NCBI RefSeq assembly: GCF_947495455.1
Contig: NZ_CANLZC010000009.1
Span: 1-64,000 of the forward strand
Length of the DNA stretch: 64,000 nt
Direction: 5' to 3'
From: an uncultured Shewanella sp.
Lineage (GTDB): Bacteria > Pseudomonadota > Gammaproteobacteria > Enterobacterales > Shewanellaceae
This document shows positions 59,823 to 64,000 of the stretch, in pieces (the stretch's first letter is position 1; each line of letters starts with the position of its first letter). The notes below the pieces were generated by a model, which was not told the origin of the DNA, did no database searches, and was given only the letters and a program-made list of their open reading frames with translations. Made by a program: the position numbers and the translations under genes.

Positions 59823-59970
59823 AGTTAGAGGTAAAGGGGCAGGAGTTTGGATATTCTGAATCTATAGCTTCGATTTTATCTGCAGCCATTGATATTGTAG
59901 ATAAAGATAATAAAGAGGTTATGATCAATCGTGATGCTAGATTAATGATTTTTGTTGTTAGCTTTGGCAC
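59809..59970 (-). CDS. Secreted 53-residue peptide with two cysteines
   Basis: GTG-initiated frame of 53 codons with AGGAA 7 bases upstream. It begins PKLTTKIINLASR, then a hydrophobic segment (LIITSLLSLSTISMAA), a likely signal-peptide cleavage after MAA at residue 30, and a 23-residue tail DKIEAIDSEY-PNSCPFTSNC-EED. The two Cys could form a disulfide in the periplasm. Its stop overlaps the LuxR start by 14 bases, so translation is coupled. No homologue is known to me; it may be a signal or product peptide, or an export-only protein. Confidence 0.6.
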   Translation of the reverse strand: MPKLTTKIINLASRLIITSLLSLSTISMAADKIEAIDSEYPNSCPFTSNCEED

Positions 59971-60100
59971 CAGGCTTTCCTTTTTTCATTTGCATTGAGT
60001 TAGCCCGATGTTGAGTAATATTCATCGATTAAAAAATAAAAGTTATGTGATTATTTTATTATTTTCGTCGTTTGGGGTGTAATTTTTTTGTGTCTGTTTC

Positions 60101-62380
60101 TCAATCGATTGCAGCTGAACTTATGATGTTTGAATACTGTTTCAGTGTGCTTTTAAAATTAGAAAAACCTTTAAAGAGAAACTTTTTTTGCTGTGGCTTG
60201 TAACTAAATTGATAACCTGAGATACGATGATCTAAGTCGATAGATTCAATTAAGTCTGTGGTGTTATCTAGTACTTTTAACTGGCTGTTTTCTCTATCTA
60301 GCCAATAAAGATAAGGTAAATCGACATACCAGCTAGGCTCAAAATCCATAAATAAGCTCACATTGAGTGCAAGAGGTTTACTCTCTAAACTATCAAGTGT
60401 AAATAATCGCCCATCAGCAGATGCGACAACGTAACCTGTTCCCGCTTTTTTTATGTCTCTGTAGCCTTTTAGTAATAAACGTGATGTTTTACTGCTCACC
60501 GTGTATTCAAAAATAGCCCAAGCGCCATTATGTTTCTTACCATAAAGTACGTCTATGCCATTGTTTGAGAACACGGCTCCGCCAGTATTTTCTTGTTCAG
60601 AGCTGATAAAGTTCATTTCATGGCTGTTTAAGTCAAATAAGGTGAGTCTCTCTCCTAGTTTTATTAATAATTGCCCTGTTGATGACTGTGCCAACAAGCT
60701 GATTTTATCTAAGCTTTGTAATAGTATACTTGCATCCGTGTGCTTATTTTTATGCCATTGTGTTAAGCTGTAACTGCCGTTAACTTTTATGACTTCGTAG
60801 TAATCTTGTGTTTGATAAGCTCGATAGTTTAATGAGACTGACTCTAGATTTCTGTCTACTAACGTCTGTGATCTTGCGGCCTTTGATAAATCAAGTTCGA
60901 TATAATATTTGTTTAGCGGTTTTTGTATGTAAAGAAAAATATTTTCTTGATTGCTAAATACTTTTCTATATTTATTGTGATTATTAGTCAGTAAAATATC
61001 CTTTTTCTGGCTATGAATATTAATTTTCATTAGCTCAGAGTCTGTTAGAAACAGTAGGTTGTCATCGTCTAGCCAGGTGAGCGCTTTAGGCGAGCGACTA
61101 TTAGGCATTCTGAGTATGATTTCTTTGCTGACGAGATCGAGCACATGAATTTCTTGCTGGTAATCGAGTTCATGAATTCTTATGTAAGCCAATAAATTTG
61201 CTTTGTTCGATAAACTACCAAGATAGTCGATATTGTAGTGGTTTTGATTAAAGGTAATTTGTTGCTGATTGACTATCCTTGAACCATTCCAGTCTAGCTT
61301 ATAAAACAGGCTCTTTACTGCTTCGGTCTCGTCTATTAATGCAGCTAAGGCGGTATTGTCACTAATGGTAACTATTGCCGTTGCTCCTTTGATATTATTG
61401 AGTAATACTTGTTTTTTTTGCAAGTGTAAATCGCCATCAATATTCCATACTTCAAGCGTACCTTTACCTACGAGTGAGTTCTTTGATAATAAAATAGCTT
61501 GGTTATTTGGAGTAAAAGCCGCATAGTCTATTCGCGCTGAGTGTTTTTCTATGCTGATGGCTCTGCCGCTTTCGAGATCTTTAAGGTAAGTATCATATTG
61601 ATTATCAGGATGTAATATTTGGTAAAATATGAGCTTTTTGTCATTAGATAAGGCCAGTAAATACGCATTCATGGGGAGCTGTATTTTAGATATTTCGGTT
61701 AATACTTGATCGCTGCTATTTATTGAGGAGTCAGCAGTATGATTGATTTCATGATTTTGAGCTTGGCTGTAAAGATTGTCTTTACTGATGTTGTAAACAC
61801 CATTCGAGTGCTTGAGTGAGAGCATAAGAACAAGTATGAATACAGGAATAACCAACAAGAGAAAATAACTGCGTTTTTTGTCATGCTTTTTAGGTATTAC
61901 TTCTTTTATTTCAGCTATTTTTTGTTCTTGTTCTTGTTCTTGTTCTTGTTCTTGTTCTTGTTCTTGTTCTTGTGTTTTAGGACTAAAAGAATGATGAACT
62001 TCAGTGTTGTTTGTGGTTTGTGATATCTGCGTTGTCAATGCTGATGTGTCAATTACGCTGCTTGAATGTTTATCTACGCTGAAATAAATCCGGTAACCAC
62101 GTTTTGAAATAGATTTAATGATTTTTGGGTTGGATGTGTCTGCTTCTAAAATATTTCTGAGGCGGCTAATCACTCTACGGACGGTTGCATCAGAAACGAT
62201 TCGATCGGCCCATACATTATCATGAAGCTCTTTTACTGTAATATAGCGATCGTGATTGTTGAGTAAGTAATCAAGTACCTCAATAAACTTAGGTTCAATG
62301 GAAACGATTTCATTATTCAGATATAAAAACCTATCTTGAGTATCATAGATGTGCTTCCCTAGCAGTACTTTTCCAATCAC
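60101..62380 (-). CDS. CadC-like membrane regulator with QE-repeat linker
   Basis: Protein of 759 residues. Winged helix at residues 1-100 (EPKFIEVLDYLL, ELHDNVWADRIVSDATV, RRVISRLRNILEA, SISKRGYRI), then a linker of (Gln-Glu) repeats encoded by a hexamer tract, one TM helix at about 172-190, and a periplasmic beta-propeller-like region. It is paralogous to 23322-25535, on the opposite strand. GTG start at 62380 with a short AAGGG site. It probably controls the RiPP genes downstream and, from an operator-like repeat upstream, itself. Confidence 0.85.
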   Translation of the reverse strand: MIGKVLLGKHIYDTQDRFLYLNNEIVSIEPKFIEVLDYLLNNHDRYITVKELHDNVWADRIVSDATVRRVISRLRNILEADTSNPKIIKSISKRGYRIYFSVDKHSSSVIDTSALTTQISQTTNNTEVHHSFSPKTQEQEQEQEQEQEQEQEQKIAEIKEVIPKKHDKKRSYFLLLVIPVFILVLMLSLKHSNGVYNISKDNLYSQAQNHEINHTADSSINSSDQVLTEISKIQLPMNAYLLALSNDKKLIFYQILHPDNQYDTYLKDLESGRAISIEKHSARIDYAAFTPNNQAILLSKNSLVGKGTLEVWNIDGDLHLQKKQVLLNNIKGATAIVTISDNTALAALIDETEAVKSLFYKLDWNGSRIVNQQQITFNQNHYNIDYLGSLSNKANLLAYIRIHELDYQQEIHVLDLVSKEIILRMPNSRSPKALTWLDDDNLLFLTDSELMKINIHSQKKDILLTNNHNKYRKVFSNQENIFLYIQKPLNKYYIELDLSKAARSQTLVDRNLESVSLNYRAYQTQDYYEVIKVNGSYSLTQWHKNKHTDASILLQSLDKISLLAQSSTGQLLIKLGERLTLFDLNSHEMNFISSEQENTGGAVFSNNGIDVLYGKKHNGAWAIFEYTVSSKTSRLLLKGYRDIKKAGTGYVVASADGRLFTLDSLESKPLALNVSLFMDFEPSWYVDLPYLYWLDRENSQLKVLDNTTDLIESIDLDHRISGYQFSYKPQQKKFLFKGFSNFKSTLKQYSNIISSAAID
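61922..61969. repeat. Hexamer microsatellite (TTGTTC)8 in the linker of the right regulator
   Basis: Eight uninterrupted TTGTTC units plus a partial unit encode alternating Gln-Glu. Slippage by whole units stays in frame and would change only the linker length between DNA-binding and TM domains. Confidence 0.85.
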
Positions 62381-62398
62381 AGCCCTTACTTCTCTTGT

Positions 62399-62420
62399 TG
62401 TAATTTACAATTTAGTTACA
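62399..62420. promoter_or_regulatory. Operator-like 11-bp repeat upstream of the right regulator
   Basis: In the minus direction TGTAACTAAAT is followed directly by TGTAAATTACA (TGTAA at 11-bp spacing), ending 19 bases before the GTG. The first half-site TGTAACTAAA differs from the left-island repeat (TATAACTAAA on the same strand) at one base. Suggests autoregulation. Confidence 0.5.
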
Positions 62421-62613
62421 TAGGGATAGTACACGATTATATTTATTGTTCAAGAATATTTTATCTTTAAGTTCAATGTATTATTGGTATTTAAATTGAA
62501 TGTTTTCTGATTAATGGTTGCGGATAATTTTTCAATCTTTCCATGGTTAGGTTACCATAAGCGCTGATTATCATTTTGAATCTTTATTCGTTTAAAATAA
62601 AAGGATCCCTTTC

Positions 62614-63978
62614 ATGTCATTAAATGTTGTCATTCTTGCCGCAGGCAAGGGCACTCGTATGCGCTCTGATTTACCTAAGGTATTACATCCTATTGCCCAT
62701 AAGAGTATGGTTCAGCATGTTATTGATACGGCAAAGTCTTTAGGCAGTGAAGCCATTCAATTAGTGTATGGTTATGGTGCCGAAAAATTAAAAGTGGCTT
62801 TAGGTGAGCAAGCCTTAAATTGGGTATTACAAGCTGAGCAATTAGGCACAGGTCATGCGGTCGCGCAAGCCAATGATAATATTGGTGATGATGATACTGT
62901 GCTTATCCTTTACGGTGACGTGCCGCTGATTCAAACTTCGACATTGAATGCACTCTTAGCGGCAAAATCAGAAAATGGTCTGGCGATTTTAACGGTGAGT
63001 TTAACAGATCCCACAGGTTATGGCCGTATCGTGCGCGAAGGCGGTAAAGTTGTCGGCATTATCGAGCAAAAAGATGCCAATGCCGAGCAGTTACTGATCC
63101 AAGAAGTGAACACGGGCATTATGGCGGTACCGGGTAAGCAGCTCAAAACTTGGTTGAGCCAGCTATCTAGCGATAATGCTCAAGGTGAGTATTACTTAAC
63201 GGATATTATTGCTATGGCCAGTCGCGATGGTGTGGATATTGCCACTGCTCAGCCACAATCAGCCGTTGAGGTTGAAGGGGCAAATAACCGTGTGCAATTA
63301 GCACAACTGGAGCGCGCTTATCAAATGAGAGAAGCGGAAAAACTCATGCTTGCTGGCGCTAACTTACGGGATCCTAGCCGTATTGATATTCGTGGTCATG
63401 TCACTGTGGGTATGGATGTGATGATAGATGTCAATGTGGTGTTTGAAGGCACAGTGGCAATAGGTAACAATGTGACCATAGGTGCGGGCGCTATTTTAAT
63501 TGACTGTGAAATTGGCGATAACGCAGTCATTAAACCTTATTCTATTGTTGAAAAGGCTAAGCTTGGTGTTAAAGCCAGTGCTGGTCCTTTTGCGCGTTTA
63601 CGCCCTGGCGCGGAACTGAAAACCGATGCTCATATCGGTAATTTTGTTGAAATGAAAAAAGCCGTATTAGGTGAAGGTTCTAAGGCCGGGCACTTAGCCT
63701 ATATTGGCGATGCCAAAGTGGGAGCTGGGGTCAATATAGGTGCAGGTACTATTACCTGTAACTATGATGGCGCCAATAAACATTTAACTGTGATTGAAGA
63801 CGGTGTGTTTGTCGGCAGTGACACTCAGCTGGTGGCGCCTGTGACCATAGGTAAAAATGCCACGTTAGGAGCGGGTTCAACTATTACTAAGAATGTGAAT
63901 GAGAATGAGCTAGTGATCACCCGTGTCAAACAACGCCATTTAAGTGATTGGGAACGTCCTGTAAAACAGCCTAAATAA
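62614..63978 (+). CDS. glmU: Bifunctional UDP-N-acetylglucosamine pyrophosphorylase / glucosamine-1-phosphate N-acetyltransferase GlmU
   Basis: Enzyme of 454 residues, standard length. The N-terminal uridyltransferase starts [14 protein letters not shown] (residues 3-16) and the C-terminal left-handed beta-helix has the hexapeptide repeats, with the acetyltransferase motif [11 protein letters not shown] near residue 383. It makes UDP-GlcNAc for peptidoglycan and LPS. It is the first core gene after the accessory island, close to atpC in related genomes. ATG with AAAGGATCC upstream. Confidence 0.97.
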   Translation: MSLNVVILAAGKGTRMRSDLPKVLHPIAHKSMVQHVIDTAKSLGSEAIQLVYGYGAEKLKVALGEQALNWVLQAEQLGTGHAVAQANDNIGDDDTVLILYGDVPLIQTSTLNALLAAKSENGLAILTVSLTDPTGYGRIVREGGKVVGIIEQKDANAEQLLIQEVNTGIMAVPGKQLKTWLSQLSSDNAQGEYYLTDIIAMASRDGVDIATAQPQSAVEVEGANNRVQLAQLERAYQMREAEKLMLAGANLRDPSRIDIRGHVTVGMDVMIDVNVVFEGTVAIGNNVTIGAGAILIDCEIGDNAVIKPYSIVEKAKLGVKASAGPFARLRPGAELKTDAHIGNFVEMKKAVLGEGSKAGHLAYIGDAKVGAGVNIGAGTITCNYDGANKHLTVIEDGVFVGSDTQLVAPVTIGKNATLGAGSTITKNVNENELVITRVKQRHLSDWERPVKQPK

Positions 63979-64000
63979 ATGCGAAATGGTATGAATTAGG

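Noticed and set aside
61919-61975. Hexamer tract considered as a CRISPR-like array
   Set aside because: Units are contiguous with no spacers, and they lie in a coding frame.
23322-62380. Integrase, insertion sequence or tRNA at island borders
   Set aside because: No transposase or integrase frame and no tRNA gene was seen at either border.

Overview
The window looks like the replication-origin region of a Shewanella-like marine gammaproteobacterium. The order mioC - oriC - mnmG - rsmG - parA - parB - atpIBEFHAGDC and later glmU is the conserved origin-proximal block of that group, and the proteins read as Shewanella-type. No taxonomic search was possible, so this is judged from gene order and recognised proteins. 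The window has three parts.

(1) Positions 1-11,100 are origin-proximal genes with some variable content. They include a secreted single-domain CBM21-like protein, the Na+/Ser-Thr symporter sstT, a LuxS homologue that has lost its zinc and catalytic residues, the helicase hrpB, a Kef-type K+/H+ antiporter, an array of four small acidic proteins (three clear paralogues and one diverged), a UbiG-type methyltransferase and mioC. oriC lies between mioC and mnmG.

(2) Positions 11,500-23,250 are core genes: mnmG, rsmG, parAB and the complete nine-gene ATP synthase operon, which ends at a strong terminator.

(3) Positions 23,300-62,400 are a 39-kb accessory island between atpC and glmU. Its two ends mirror each other. 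Each carries a CadC-like membrane regulator (winged helix, one TM segment, beta-propeller) and a periplasmic adaptor + ABC ATPase + ADOP/MacB-type permease set, on opposite strands and facing inward. Between them are two specialised-metabolite loci. The plus-strand operon (31,757-47,962) encodes a DUF1611 protein, an EPSP-synthase homologue missing key catalytic residues, an SDR lacking YxxxK, a PhyH-type Fe/2OG dioxygenase, a HisC-like aminotransferase, two ATP-grasp ligases, a haem-oxygenase-like diiron oxidase with its own ferredoxin, an RND pump plus adaptor, a luciferase-like monooxygenase, an MFS exporter and a methyltransferase with a signal peptide. I infer an amino-acid-derived, peptide-ligated product and do not recognise the pathway. 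The minus-strand operon (59,970-48,067) is a RiPP system. It has two short precursors with Gly-Gly leaders, each followed by an attenuator-like hairpin, then a radical SAM/SPASM maturase, a short HlyD-like protein, a C39-peptidase ABC exporter, the second adaptor/ATPase/permease set and a secreted S9 prolyl-oligopeptidase. Upstream are a LuxR-type regulator and, overlapping its start, a previously unlisted 53-residue secreted peptide with two cysteines.

The most interesting items are the uncharacterised operon with its altered EPSPS, the two-precursor RiPP system, the secreted peptide coupled to the LuxR gene, the degenerate LuxS, and an 11-bp-period direct repeat shared by control regions at both ends of the island.
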